Shown here in pieces: positions 33,134 through 44,883 of a stretch of DNA of 64,000 nucleotides; positions within the stretch are counted from its first letter, which is position 1; the number at the start of each line of letters is the position of its first letter. Position numbers and translations under genes: made by a program. The stretch is from NCBI GenBank assembly GCA_963921825.1, contig OY997591.1:39019825-39083824 (forward strand). Direction: 5' to 3'. The notes under the pieces are model-generated. The model searched no databases. It had not been told where the DNA came from and saw nothing but the letters and a program-made list of their open reading frames with translations. Origin of the DNA: Erodium maritimum. Lineage: Eukaryota > Streptophyta > Magnoliopsida > Geraniales > Geraniaceae.

Positions 33134-34417
33134 CTAAGACCTTTGCTGATACTGCTGGTTCTGGGGCCTTTGTTGATAGCCCTGTCCTTGAGGTCTCTGT
33201 TGATACCCAGAAGAACCCTGATTCTGTCCTTGGGGTTTCCAGGCCATGTTCGGGTGGTCCTTCCATCCTTCGTTATAGGTAGAGGAGAACGGATCATAAT
33301 TTGGCTTCCTCTGGTTGCCCACAAAATTTGCGGTTTCTCCCTGAGGTTCCCCAATACCTTCAATGTAGTCAATGGGATCTATAAGTGAAGGTACCTGCAT
33401 GGCATCCAACTTTCTTGTCACACTCTGCACAATCTGGTCCACCACTTTGTCCATTGAGGAAGACTCCACTGCATTGACCGTCCCCTTAGTTCCTGCACCT
33501 CTTCTACTGGATTGCCAGACTCTATTAGAAGCCATGAGGTTCAAGAGAGACACGTTGTTCTCTAGAGTCAATTGCACAAAAGACCCTCCAGCTGCTGAAT
33601 CCAACTGACCTTGACTCACTTCATTCAGACTCGAATAGAAAGTCTGTAGCTGCACCCATAGTGGTTGCCCATGATGTGGACACTGCCTCAGCAAATCAGA
33701 GAACCTTTCCCATGCATCCACCAATGTCTCATCACCTTGTTGGGCAAAGATGTTAATGTCTGCCCTCAGCTTTATTGTCTTCTTAGGTGGGAAGAATTGG
33801 TTCATAAAGGCATCCACTAACTGGTCCCATGTTCTGATGCTCCCAGTGGGCATCTCACGTAGCCACTTACTTGCTTTATCCTTCAATGAGAAGGGAAAAA
33901 GCCGAAGGCGCACTGCATCACTCGACACTCCATTATACCTGAATGTGTCACATAGCTCGAGAAACGTTGTTAAGTGTTCCAACGGATCTTCGTGTGCATT
34001 CCCATGGAATGGGTCACCTCTCACCAGGTTGATAACTGATGTCTTGATCTCAAAAGTCGGGTTCGTGACTGGTGGTGCGAAAATGCTGTCTTCAATGCCT
34101 CGGAGAGATGGAGTTCCATACTCCATCAATGCCCTTTGCCTTGGTGGTTCTTCCAGAGCAAACAGTGGGTTAAAACCCGGAGGAACCCGATTCTGCTCCC
34201 TAATTGGGTTTTCATTCCTTGGTTGGATAGCTTCCCTTTGGATGTCATCCCGGTTATCTTCATTGTCTGAGTGATGACTCGAACCAGAATGATGACTTGA
34301 AGCGGAGTGATGACTCATAGCTTGCTTCCCTTGACGCTTCGCAATCCGAGCGTTTCTCTCGACCTCTGAAATATATGTAGTCAACAAACTCGGAGAGGGG
34401 TGAGACCGCAATTGCAT
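33134..34417 (-). CDS. Athila-type gag protein
   Basis: 427 residues ending at TAG 33134-33136. The Retrotrans_gag core lies at about residues 130-240 (DAVRLRLFPFSLKDKASKWL, TWDQLVDAFMNQFFPP). The C-terminus is a Gln/Pro-rich repeat (QGYQQRPQNQQYQQR). No CCHC zinc knuckle is seen, as in many Athila gags. It forms the particle that packages the RNA. The frame continues directly into pol after the single TAG. In the repeated coding units the stop codon replaces a CAG found in the neighbouring unit, so the ancestor was probably one gag-pol polyprotein. Confidence 0.93.
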   Translation of the reverse strand: MQLRSHPSPSLLTTYISEVERNARIAKRQGKQAMSHHSASSHHSGSSHHSDNEDNRDDIQREAIQPRNENPIREQNRVPPGFNPLFALEEPPRQRALMEYGTPSLRGIEDSIFAPPVTNPTFEIKTSVINLVRGDPFHGNAHEDPLEHLTTFLELCDTFRYNGVSSDAVRLRLFPFSLKDKASKWLREMPTGSIRTWDQLVDAFMNQFFPPKKTIKLRADINIFAQQGDETLVDAWERFSDLLRQCPHHGQPLWVQLQTFYSSLNEVSQGQLDSAAGGSFVQLTLENNVSLLNLMASNRVWQSSRRGAGTKGTVNAVESSSMDKVVDQIVQSVTRKLDAMQVPSLIDPIDYIEGIGEPQGETANFVGNQRKPNYDPFSSTYNEGWKDHPNMAWKPQGQNQGSSGYQQRPQGQGYQQRPQNQQYQQRS

Positions 34418-34502
34418 ACAAAAAACTTAAATTAAATATATTAAATATTAAATGAAATAGTCTTAATACGAATTATAAATGTATCAGAGTTGCCTTAGTT
34501 GC

Positions 34503-34520
34503 TCCCCGGCAACGGCGCCA
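34503..34520 (-). other. Primer-binding site, tRNA-Asp type
   Basis: The minus strand reads TGGCGCCGTTGCCGGGGA six bases inside the 5' LTR. This is the site typical of Athila elements. Confidence 0.9.
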
Positions 34521-34526
34521 TTAACT

Positions 34527-35933
34527 TGACACTCCGAGATTTAACCCTCAGAATGGTACGGCAAGCGTACCGGTCGTCAAGTAGTATTCGGGTTTAAGTC
34601 CGAGATATCGTACCCAAGGGAGCAAATAAGCAAGCTCTTTAGTTAATCAATTCGTCGTCAAGCTATTCCTATAATGGTGTTTGGTTTTGGTTTGTAAAAA
34701 GTAAATTAATGCAAGTAACGAGAATATATGAATGATCCGAAAACAGAGCACAAATCACCGCAGGATTGATAATCAGAGATAGAAAGCGATCTAGGACATT
34801 AACGGGATTCGAATGCGATGAACAACTTAACAGGATTCGGTATACATTTGCAACTACTACTATTCCAATGGCAACGGGAACTCTCTCAATGTAGTCCTAA
34901 CCATCTCTCGATCGTATTAGGACCCTAACATACGCAGTCCACCTAATTATCTCTAATCTAGGTGTAGAAAGGTATATAGCACTACGATTTATGAGTTCCT
35001 CTAACTTTCGGGTTTTACTCCTATAGTTATTGCACTCGTGTTAGTCTAACCATATTCTGGCTAAGATTAAAACCCGAGTTGTTAAATTCCTAGTTTCTCT
35101 TCTTAACCTCATTTCTCAATTGTTGGTTAATAAGATTGAATCAAACATGTACGTGATCAAGGCAATGTAGCATTACGAGCGAAATTGAACAAACATCTTC
35201 CTAATACTAGTTTGACAAATATACCACCGAATACGTTAACTCAATTCATCACATTCTTACCCTAGCCCTAGATCATGAGAGTTTAGTTCATGGCAAAGAG
35301 AGATAAATACAAGGCAAGGATTGAAACAATAACATTCATATTAATTGATGAAAGTAATACAAATATCAAATAGCAATCCAAACTACACAAAACCTTTGAT
35401 GTAATCCTCGTGTCTCTCCTTTTGATCTTCTCCAAGTGCTCTCCAATGTCCTTTTCTCCTCCAAAAACGTACTCCCTTTGTAATTTCGTGATCCCCCTTC
35501 TAAACCTAACTTTTGATTTAAATAGGGCCAAAAAAACGAGTCTGAAACGAAGTGGAAAAAGGCCCAGTCGCGCTGCTAGGGCCTGGGCCGCGGTCTGGAG
35601 CTGAGGCTTTAGCAAACCAGAGAGTCAGGAGGGTCTGGGCCGCGGTCTGGTGGGCGAGGCCGCCGCGGCCTGGAGGGTGGTCTGGTGGCCGAGACCGCCG
35701 CGGTCTGGAGGGTGGTCTGGTGGCCGAGACTTCAGCATTTTGACTTTTGGTATTTTTTGCTCCAATTCGCTCCAATTCGCTCCAATTCTATCCCGAATGT
35801 CCCAATTCCTCTATAGATTGAACAAATGCACAAAACAAGAGAAATACTCATCAAAGTTCACCATCCCGAGACTGAAAAGCTCAAGAATGTGGGCTAAAAA
35901 CATCTCAAATAGATGTATTTTTCGTTCACATCA
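34527..35933 (-). repeat. 5' LTR of the Athila-type element, 1407 bp
   Basis: Same ends as the partner LTR. It is 11 bp longer because CGCTCCAATTC is present once more near 35770. Confidence 0.93.
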
Positions 35934-37283
35934 ACGGACATGGACGGAAACCCTCTGACCTACAAAGCTCAACTGGTGGCGAAAGGTTATAGGCAGATCC
36001 AATGGATTGACTATGAGGAAACCTTCTCCCTAGAGGCTATAGTCAAAATCGATCCAAATTCTTCTTGACATAACTGCGTATCATAATTACGAGATATGGC
36101 AAGTGGATGTCAAAACCGCTTTCCTAAATGGAAATTTGACTGAGTACGTTTGTATGTCTCGGCCCAAAGGTTTTTACGATCCGAAGAATAAGGGAAACAT
36201 TTATAAGTCGTTGAAATCCTTTTATGGATTGAAAAGAACTTCTCGGAGTTGGATCCTTCGTTTTGATGAAGCTGTAATTGGATTTGGCTTAATCAAGAAC
36301 GAGGATGAATCTTGCGTTTATAAGAAGGCTAGTGGGAGCAAGATTACCTTTCTGGTTCTCATTGAAAACGACATCCCAACCTTGCACGAGACTAAAGCTT
36401 GGTTGAGGAAGTGTTTTTCAATAAAGGACTTAGGCGATGCTTCTTATATCTTAAGGATTAAGATATGTAGAGATCGCACCAAGAGGGTCTTGGATTTAAG
36501 GATTAAGATATGTAGAGATCGCACCAAGATCGCACCAAGATATGTAGAGATCGCACCAAGAGGGTCTTGGATTTAGTCTTACCCACTAGTCATGGCATTC
36601 ATCTCGGCAAGACTTAGTGTCCTAAGACACCTGATGAGTTGAAAAGGATGATGAGAATCATATGCGCCTGAGGACATGATCGATCATATGTCATGACATG
36701 TATGAGACCGGACGTCTCGTAAGCCTTATGTTGTACCAGTAGACATCAGTCTAACCCGAGGGAAAGATGATACTGAACTAGTTGTTGAAGGATGAGTAGA
36801 CGCTAGTTTTCCAAGACAAATCCAGATGACTTTAGAAGTCAGTCATGATATGTGTTTATGCTGAATGGAAGAGCTTTAGCTAGGAGAGCGTAAAGCAAGA
36901 TACCATTTCCGAATCTACAACAGAGGCCAAGTACGTGGATGCTGCAGAGGCAACTAAGAAGGCTATGTGGATTTGGAAATTCACGGCAGGGTTGGGTGTA
37001 ATTAAAAACCCATCCAGGCCGGTGAATCGATTTTGCGACAACACAAGGGCCATTGCGCAAGCTAAAAGCCCAGATCGCATAACAAATCCAAACATGTACT
37101 ACGGCGTATCCACCTAATCAGAGAAATACTGAACTGAGGTGAAGTGAAGATAACCTATATTGCAACAGATGATAACATAGCCAACCCTTTGACTAAGGCA
37201 GTGTTGTTGCCTAAACATGTTAGACATGTAAATTCGATGGGGACATATTGGAGTTTAGATTGGAACTAGGGCAAGTGGGATAT
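35934..37283 (+). pseudogene. Broken reverse transcriptase and RNase H of copia copy B
   Basis: Continues the reverse-transcriptase frame cut at 23249 (DGNPLTYKAQLVAKGYRQI), then MDVKTAFLNGNL (36103) and YGLKRTSRSWI. FLVL is joined directly to IENDIPTL at 36360/36361, so the catalytic YVDD is gone, exactly as in copy A. A local tandem duplication (36446-36575) adds further damage. RNase H shows CDNTRAIAQAK (about 36935-37117). The polypurine tract AGGGCAAGTGGGATA precedes the 3' LTR. Confidence 0.9.
36446..36575 (+). repeat. Tandem duplication within the reverse transcriptase of copy B
   Basis: The block ATATGTAGAGATCGCACCAA occurs three times in about 120 bp; copy A has it once. It is private to copy B and therefore later than the shared lesions. 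Confidence 0.85.
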
Positions 37284-38970
37284 TGTTAGTCTTAGTGCCC
37301 GTAGTTCAATCCTAAATGTCCAAATGTATATATCATCGTTAGCAATAAAATTAAAGCGACTTTATATTACTTATGTGTTGGAGTAATATATCGATGTGTG
37401 CTCTGATCTATGCCCACCATGCGAATAGAACCATAGATCGAGATAGATCACACTCGATGGGTCCCTAGTCAACAAAGCTTCACTAGAAGCGACTAGTATG
37501 AAAGATGGCTCTTTATGACTTACGTTCTGTTAGTCATTGGAATGGGATTCCGGAGTCTGATCATAGATATCATGTGGGACATGATATTGGACGACCCGAC
37601 ATGAATATGTGTCATAGATCAAGTCATGAACATATTCATTGTCGTAGCTTGTCATGTATCCTTAGACCAAGGAGTCTTTGTGATCGCTATGTAGTCAACA
37701 ACTGAGTTTGACCTGAGCCTAACGTTGTCCGTAACAGGGCTTCCATAACGGCCAAGATTGGCTTGGGGACGGGCTACATGAGTGACACGAAAGACGGCTA
37801 AGGGATTTATCCCTCATACTAAGGTATGAGAAAGATATCGGTTCTCGGCCGCTTGATCGAGAGTGACTGAAAGAATAGCATGGCCATGCACATGATACTG
37901 GGTATCATATATTCAGTCATCTCACATATATGGGAACAGTGATTGAGAATAATAAGGATGACGGCTCTATGCCTTATCTCAATCAGGATATCGGAGATAA
38001 AAGGATAATGACAGGGACGACGGAAAGGTTAGAATCGACAGGGTCGATTCGTTATGCAGTGTCAGGCAATACTAAAGTCTCGTTAGTTGCACTTAAATAC
38101 GATCAAGTAAAATGGGATTTTACGTTGATCTATTGACATGCATAAACCTAAGGGTGACACCGGAGGATGAAACTCATTGACACATTTATGGAGAATGGCC
38201 AAAAGGGAGTTGTCTCGGGACATGACCAAAACTGGATTTTGGGTCATGTGCCCATAAGTGCATAGGACTTTACGGATCGAGACAAGGCTTGGAGCCTTGG
38301 GATTGATCGCGTCGGATAATGTTGGACATTTCCGGTATGGAAGGCTTGGAGGCGATGAGTGAATCACAGGACCTCGTTGGAAATGGCCACGGGACATGTT
38401 CTAAGAGGCCCATGAAAGGCCCATGCAACCAAGGCCCATTGAACTAATTAATCAAGTCTTGATTAATTAGTACTAAGTAAGCAAGACAAGGATTAAGGTG
38501 TTGGTGATTCACCACCTAACTCAATCTTGTCTTGCCATACTTTGTCATATTTACACCTTACTTGTCACCATGCTTGTCCCATGCCTTTAGTTGGACAAGT
38601 ATGGGGTTTGCTATGTTTAAGTCGTCTTTTTTCAACATAACAAACACAAGACAAGAATAGGAAACACAACTTCTCTCCCCCTTCCCTTGCAATTTCGGGT
38701 TTGGCCAGCTCCCACCTCCATTTTTGTGTTCTTGAGTACTCAAAGAGAAGAACTACGTGGCTTTGATTCCCATGTGGATACGTAGGCGTCTTGGAGACTC
38801 AAGCCAATCATTCGTTAACCGGTGTTCTTGTTTTGGTAAGAAATAGTGCTAAATTTTTCTCTTGTGAATCCATTCTTTGTTATTTGTTTCATGGTTTTAA
38901 TCGTCTCTTGGTTTTCCTTGATTTTCCGTTGCGAGTTGGTTCATCTCCAACCCTACCTCGAGACCCAACA
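37284..38970 (+). repeat. 3' LTR of copia copy B, 1687 bp
   Basis: TGTTAGTC...CCCAACA, followed by ATATA (38971-38975) and then the 180-bp satellite. Confidence 0.96.
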
Positions 38971-38975
38971 ATATA

Positions 38976-40195
38976 TGCCTATTAAAGTGCCCCACCAACC
39001 GCGGGAATCACATCCGAGACTGTTTGGGCTTCAAACAAAACAATATCTCATCTAAACATACTATAGTATGTAAGAAATCAGTAGGAATAACATTTTATGT
39101 TTTTGAGTCCCTCAAAGGACTCGTATGGGCCTCTATTTGTGGGTACTCGTAGATAGGCCTATTAAAGTACGCCCACCTATAGTGGGTAGCCAATCCGAGA
39201 CCGTTTGGGCTTCAAACAAAATAGTGTCTCATGTAGACATACTATAGTATGTGAGAAATCAGTAGGAATAACAAATTTTGGTTTTTAGTTCCTGAAAGGA
39301 CTCATATGGGCCTGTAGTTCTGGGTATACGTAGATATGCCTATTAAAGTACCCTACCTACTGTGGGAACCCAATACGACTTCGTTTAAGCATAAAACAAA
39401 ACAACTTCTCATCTAAACATACTATAGTGTTGAAGAAATCAGTAGGAATGACAAAATTATGCTTTTGAGACCCTCAAAGGACTCGTATGGGCCTCTATTA
39501 TGGGTACACATAGATATTCCTATTTAAATAAACAAACTATCATGGGAACCCAATCTTAGACCGTTTGGGCTTCAAACAAAATAGTCTCCAATCTAGACAA
39601 ACTAGTATGTATGAAATCAGTAGGAATCACAAAATATGCTTTTTACTCCCACAAAAGAATCGTATGGGCCTCTAGTTGTGTATAAACATATATATGCTTA
39701 TTAAATTAACCCAAAAACCGTGGGAACCACATTCGATATATTTTGGTCCTTGAACAAAATAGTCTCTCATCCAAACATACTATAGTGTGTAAGAAATCAT
39801 TAGGAATGACAAAATTGTGTTTTTGAGTCCCTCAAAAGACTCGTGTCGGCCTCTAGTTGTGGGTACACGTAGATATTCCTATTAAAGTAACCCAACTACC
39901 ATGGGAACCTAATCTGATACTGATTGGGCTTCAAACAAAATAGTATGTCATCTAGACATTCTCTAGTATGTAAAAAATAAGTAGGAATGACAAATTTATT
40001 TTTGAGTCCCTCAAAGGACTCATATGGGCCTCAAGTTATGGGTACACGTAAATATGCCTATTAAACTAACCCACCTACCGTGGGAACCCAATCCGAGACC
40101 GTTTGGGCTTTTAACAAAATAGTCTCATCTAGACATGCTGTAGTTTATAAGAAATCAGTAGGAATGACAAATTGTGTTTTTGAATCCCTCAAAAT
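38976..40195 (+). repeat. 180-bp tandem satellite, about seven monomers
   Basis: The block CCTATTAAAG or a close variant recurs at 38978, 39158, 39339, 39519, 39697, 39878 and 40056, a period of 178-181 bp. Each monomer also carries TTTGGGCTTCAAACAAAATA and CTCGTATGGGCCTC. The monomers differ noticeably. The array continues the partial monomer left of copia copy B. Confidence 0.95.
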
Positions 40196-40400
40196 GATAC
40201 AGGAACATGGTGGTATAATTATAGAAAGCCTTGCTAATAGAATATATATGATAGTGGTGGTATGATGGAGAACCTTAACTGGTTGTATAGCACTCTCTAA
40301 GGAACCAATTGATGAATATGGAGATTTCTTCAACTGGCCGTACAATACTCTTTGAAGAATCTAAGTAACTAGTGAGATAGATGGAAGGTTCATTGACGCC
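40196..40400 (+). repeat. Inverted-repeat module, copy 3 (right arm of the satellite block)
   Basis: Pairs with 14445-14655 in inverted orientation and matches 13300-13520 directly. Shared blocks are GGTATGATGGAGAACCTTA and CTTCAACTGGCCGTACAA. Confidence 0.65.
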
Positions 40401-40440
40401 ACACAGATTATGGAAAGTTTGTGATAAGTCGAAACACTCA

Positions 40441-41367
40441 AACTTTAAGGATTCACACAGATGATAGCTTCTTCATCGGGTTCGGATAAGCTAGTCTCGA
40501 TGTCCTCATCATCCCCTCCCTCTTGACAAGGTTCTGACCTCGGAACTGATTCATCTGCATGATAGGGAGCCAAATTAGTAATATTGAAAGTTGGAGAAAT
40601 ATTTAACTTACCTAGAAGCTCAAGCTTGTAAGTGTTTTTGTTAATTTTCTCTAACACTCGAAATGGTCCATCTCATCTTGGTGAGAGCTTGAATTTTCTC
40701 TGATTTGAGAACCTTTCCTTTCTCAAGTGTACCCATACCAAGTCTCCTGGTGCAAAGTTGATATCTTTTCGATGCTTATTAGCTTGTTGCTTGTATATAT
40801 CGGTCCTTTTCTCTAAATTTTCTTTTACCTTTTGATGAAGTTTCTTGATAAAATTTGCTCTACTTTCTCCTTCACTAGAAATAACACCTTGAGGAAAAGA
40901 TACAAGATCTAAAGGAGTAGTAGGGTTAAAGCCATAAACTATTTCAAAAGGGGAGAATTTAGTACCAGAATGTTTGGCATGATTGTAAGCAAACTCAATA
41001 AATGGTAAACAACATAACCAATTCTTCAAATTCTTACCCCTCGTGGCTCTCAATAATGTTGAAAGAGTCCGATTTACTACCTCAGTTTGGCCATCTGGTT
41101 ATGGGTGACATGTAGTTGAGAAGGGTAGCTTCGTTCCCAACTTTCTCCATAAAGTTTTCCAGAAATGGGCTAGAAATTTGGTATCACGATATGATACAAT
41201 AGTCCTTGGCAATCCATGTAAACACACTACTTCTTTGAAAAAGAGGTCAACAATTTGAGTAGCATAATTACTGGTGTTGCATGGAATGAAATGAGCCGTC
41301 TTGGAAAATTTGTCCACTGCCTCAAAAATGGAGTCCTTGTGGTGGATCTTTGGTAAACCTAAAACAA
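40441..41367 (-). pseudogene. Chromovirus integrase core and C-terminus remnant
   Basis: The minus frame reads [20 protein letters not shown] (first catalytic Asp), [10 protein letters not shown] (second Asp), then a stop in place of Gln before PDGQTEVVNRTL (Glu retained). [35 protein letters not shown] and GPFRVL...ISPTFNITNLAPYH follow. This is a plant Ty3/gypsy integrase with its C-terminal module. The N-terminal side is cut exactly at 41367 by a Mutator-like element and resumes at 45754. Confidence 0.88.
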
Positions 41368-41394
41368 GGGTTATATACTTTTTGGTACCCAAAG

Positions 41395-44300
41395 TGTCAC
41401 GCCCCAATTTCAGTAAACCGAACTCGGGACGCGAACGTTTTAAAAACCATAAAACAATGAAACCTGTTTTGGATAAACACTTTAAAAACTCCATTTAATT
41501 AATCAAAATAATATTTACAACTTAAAAACACGTCCCAACATGTGGACAAAAGTGCAAGGTATCCGTCACTAGACTCAAAAGACTGAACCCGGACTCCGCT
41601 CCTAGCTCCACAGGCTTCGAGAGCTTCCCTAGTCCGTCCTGTGATCAGTACCTGTAGGAAAAGCAGCTAGGGGTGAGCGTTCGCTCACCACCACATATAA
41701 CAGACTGACTACGGCATAATTAGCAGACAATGCCGGTAACACCAACAACAAACTCAACTCCGGGGATCACTGTCCCCAACTCAAGTACTCTGACTGACAA
41801 ACACCCACGGTGACCTTCCTCGAACGACTCAACGCTCAAACTTGTAAGTAGACCGACACAACGATTACGACCTCTTCCAAGGACTCAAAAGAAACTACAC
41901 AACACCAAACAAGATCACAAAGGATCGCACACCAAACAAGATCACAAAGGATCGCAAACCAGCTGCTCAGTAACCAATTCTGTTTCTCGCCCTTTCCGAT
42001 CCTAGTCGGTCCAGGCGGTCGACCTGTCTTACAACTTCTCTGTCCTTCGCTCTTTCCAACACAAAGTCGGTCCAGGCAGTCGACCTGTCTTACAACTTCT
42101 CTGTCCCTCGCTCTTTCCAACACAAAGTCGGTCCAGGCAGTCGACCTGTCTTACAACTTCTCTGTCCCTCGCTCTTTCCAACACAAAGTCGGTCCAGGCA
42201 GTCGACCTGTCTCAGTAACCTCTCTCACTCAGGTAACCACAATCACAATCACAAGCAAGTTCAACAAACAGCAACAACACAGGTTCAGCACTCCACAGAC
42301 ACTCATGGCCACCCAAGACACCAACCACAAAACACGGACTCAACAGCCCCACGGGCACTCACGGCCACCCAAGACACGCCAACGATAAAGACACGGGTTG
42401 AACAACCCCACAGGCACTCACGGCCTCCCAAGGCACACCAATAGTAGGGACACAGGTTCAACAACCCCACGGGCACACACGGCCTCCCCAGACACCAACC
42501 GTCAAACACGGGCCCTCATGGCCACCCAAGACTCAACAGTCAGACACGGGCTCTCATGGCCACCTAGGACTCAACAGTCAAACACGGGCTCTCATGGCCA
42601 CCCAAGACACACCAACAGTAACTCACGGGCTCAACAACCCCACGACACTCACGGCCACTCAAACCACCAACAGTAAAGACACGGGTTCACAACCCCACGG
42701 GCACACACGGCCACCCAAAACACCAAAGGTAAAGACACGGGTTCGACGACCCCACGGGCACTCGTGGCCACCCAAAACTCAACAATAATACACGCTCGCA
42801 ACTTACCGAGACTCTAACTCGTAAGCCAGCCAAAGAATGCTTGCAACCTCCCTCGAGACTCTAACTCGGTCAGGCCAGCCAAAGACACCAACCTTAGTAC
42901 ACGGGCTCTCATGGACACCCAAACACAAATAATAACACGGGCTCTCATGGCCACCCAAACACAAATAATAACACGGGCCACCCAAGACACCAAATAAACA
43001 ATCAACCTCCAGTTAAACCAAAGCCTCTAACAGTCCTAATATCAACAGTTTCTCAATCAACCTTCGGGCATGGTCATATGCCTCCAGTATTCCTAATATC
43101 GATAAGTTCACAAACAACCTCCAGCCATGGTCATATGCCTCCAGTAATTCTAATAATGCTAAGTTCTCTGCTCCTACGACACTACTAAGTGTAACATGCT
43201 TTTCCAATCAATTGCTACGATCCCGTATCATGCATTTCTAATGTTCGATAACCTACTCAACCCACGACACCCCGGTGTCACACGCAATTCTACAGTTAAC
43301 TTTCCCTAGTCAGGGCCGAGATCCGGCTACTTTTCCCTACCTCAACCGAAGAACACCCGCTACGTTTCCTAGCTGCTGACGTTCTGGCTCGCTACCTCCA
43401 GGCTTCACTTCGATCGAAGCCGGACGCTAAAGATAACACGAAAGCCATAATTAGAGGCGGTTCCCAGGTTAATTTAAAGGTCACGATTAATCCAGTTTAA
43501 AACCGACAGTTGTCCTTTAAACTCGAGCGGGATAAAAGCGGGGTCACAACAAATCGGGTTTGAGTACCCGTGCACCGAAACCGGTGCATGTTTCTGAGGC
43601 ACGATTGCCGAGGGACCGATTCAACGTTTCGCTTTCACTCCGTTTTAAGTCCAGTTACCAGTTCAAACCCGAACGTTCAATCGTTCAAAACCATTTTTAA
43701 ACCCAAATTGATTTTAAACTCTCTCCATTTTAAAGCCCTTTTCTTTTCCATTTTAAACCCCTTTCTTTTCCTTTTCTTAAGGCTGACTTTTCATTTTAAT
43801 AACTCTTTCTTTTCAATTTAAAACCCTTGATTTTGATCCAACAAAAATCCGATCCAAAGATTTTCTGTTTCAAATCAGTCCAGATCAACAACAATTTTAC
43901 GTCCGAAATACAAAGGTCGAACTTTTATTCCAAATCTCGTTTTACTTTCTTCACTGAAATTACAATACTTCTTGTCGTTTCAAAAATAATCAGATCCGTC
44001 GCTCGGGACAAAACACAGAAGCCAAATAAAAGGAGACGAACGGTACGGAAAAAATAAACTGGCCGCCGGCGAAGACGTCGCCGGCGACTAAACCCCTAGG
44101 CACGAACCTCACCGTGGAGCACAAGAAGTGACGGGCAGCGGTGATTGCCGCCGTGGGGGACTAGTCCCCGTCTCGGATCTGAGCGTCGCCGGCTAGGGTC
44201 TCGCCGAGAAGCGGCGATCTTGGATCGGCTGAACCCTCTTGGAGCGGGCGGCGCCGACGCGCTCGGTTCTGGAGCAGTACAAGGACGATGGGGATTTGTG

Positions 44301-44883
44301 GCCGGAGTCGAGCACGTTGGCTCCGGAACCTTACACGACCGGAGAGCTCGGGGCTAGGGCGAGGTTCTGGCGAGGCGGTCGTATCCGGAGAACTCTCCAG
44401 ATCGGAGGAGAGGAGGGCACCGGAGCTCGGTGCCGGCGTCTTGGGGTTGGACGGGCGAGATCGAAGACAGGAAGAGGGCCGGAGAGGAAGAGGGCTCGGT
44501 GGTGGCGCCGTGGCTGGACGGAGATGGCCGAGAGGTGAGGGAGAGGGTGGTCGGGGACGGCCGGCGACGGCGTCTGTTAGGGGTTTCGATGAGAGGGTCG
44601 AGACGAGAGAGAGGGGCGAGGGAGAAGGTGAAGGAGGAGAGAGGGTTCGGGAGGTGTGGCTGCGCGAAAACGAAGAGGGAGGGTTGGGTCTGTTCGACTG
44701 AAACCCTAAAATGGGTTTTATAGCGCGGGCCGAATATAACGTTGGGCTTCACGGCCCAGCTGGAGAGGTAGATGGGCGGCCTGGCCTGGCCTGGCCGGGC
44801 CAGCTGGGCGGGTTGGGTCTGCCCGGCCGGGTTCGGTCCAACCCGGTCCGACCCCTTTAGTTTTTTTTTAAGCGGTCTTCACA
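41395..44883 (+). mobile_element. Solo LTR, TGTCACGCC family, 3489 bp
   Basis: TGTCACGCCCC...CTTCACA, with flanks CAAAG (41390-41394) and CAAAT (44884-44888), a 5-bp duplication with one change. It holds GTGAGCGTTCGCTCAC (41671-41686), a 61-bp tandem repeat and many ACGGGCTCTCATGGCCACCC units. The last kilobase (44050-44830) is very GC-rich, with long chance open frames. It shares the first half, but not the second, with the LTR at 17211-20268. Confidence 0.82.
41990..42215 (+). repeat. 61-bp tandem repeat, about 3.6 copies
   Basis: Units containing CAAAGTCGGTCCAGGCAGTC begin at 42060, 42121 and 42182, with a diverged unit before. It occupies the same place in the LTR as the 48-bp repeat at 17803 and shares its GTCGACCT core. 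Confidence 0.93.

Larger units (their letters stand above)
23250..35933 (-). mobile_element. Athila-type Ty3/gypsy retrotransposon, 12.7 kb, nearly intact
   Basis: LTRs lie at 23250-24645 and 34527-35933. The flanks ATGGA and ACGGA form a 5-bp duplication with one change, and copia reverse-transcriptase sequence resumes exactly at 35934. On the minus strand the order is 5' LTR, tRNA-Asp-type primer-binding site, gag, pol (protease, RT, RNase H, integrase), an ATHILA ORF-1-like reading frame, a long non-coding tail, polypurine tract and 3' LTR. The DLGAS protease motif, tRNA-Asp priming and extra downstream ORF point to the Athila clade. The LTRs differ by about 19 substitutions and two indels by eye (about 1.4%), fewer than the host copia's, as the nesting requires. 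Confidence 0.95.
14764..38970 (+). mobile_element. Ty1/copia LTR retrotransposon, copy B, with two nested insertions
   Basis: A complete element with LTRs at 14764-16451 and 37284-38970 and the 5-bp duplication ATATA at 14759-14763 and 38971-38975. It is interrupted by a solo LTR (17211-20268) and an Athila-type element (23250-35933). Without these it is about 8.46 kb, the same length as copy A should have. The LTRs differ at roughly 30 positions by eye (about 2%). All coding domains are broken. The satellite continues on both sides, confirming a single clean insertion. Confidence 0.96.

Noticed and set aside
44145-44752. Long GC-rich open frames on both strands
   Set aside because: Overlapping frames are open on both strands because the composition is GC-rich. 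They show only Arg/Gly/Ser-rich low complexity and lie inside a solo LTR.
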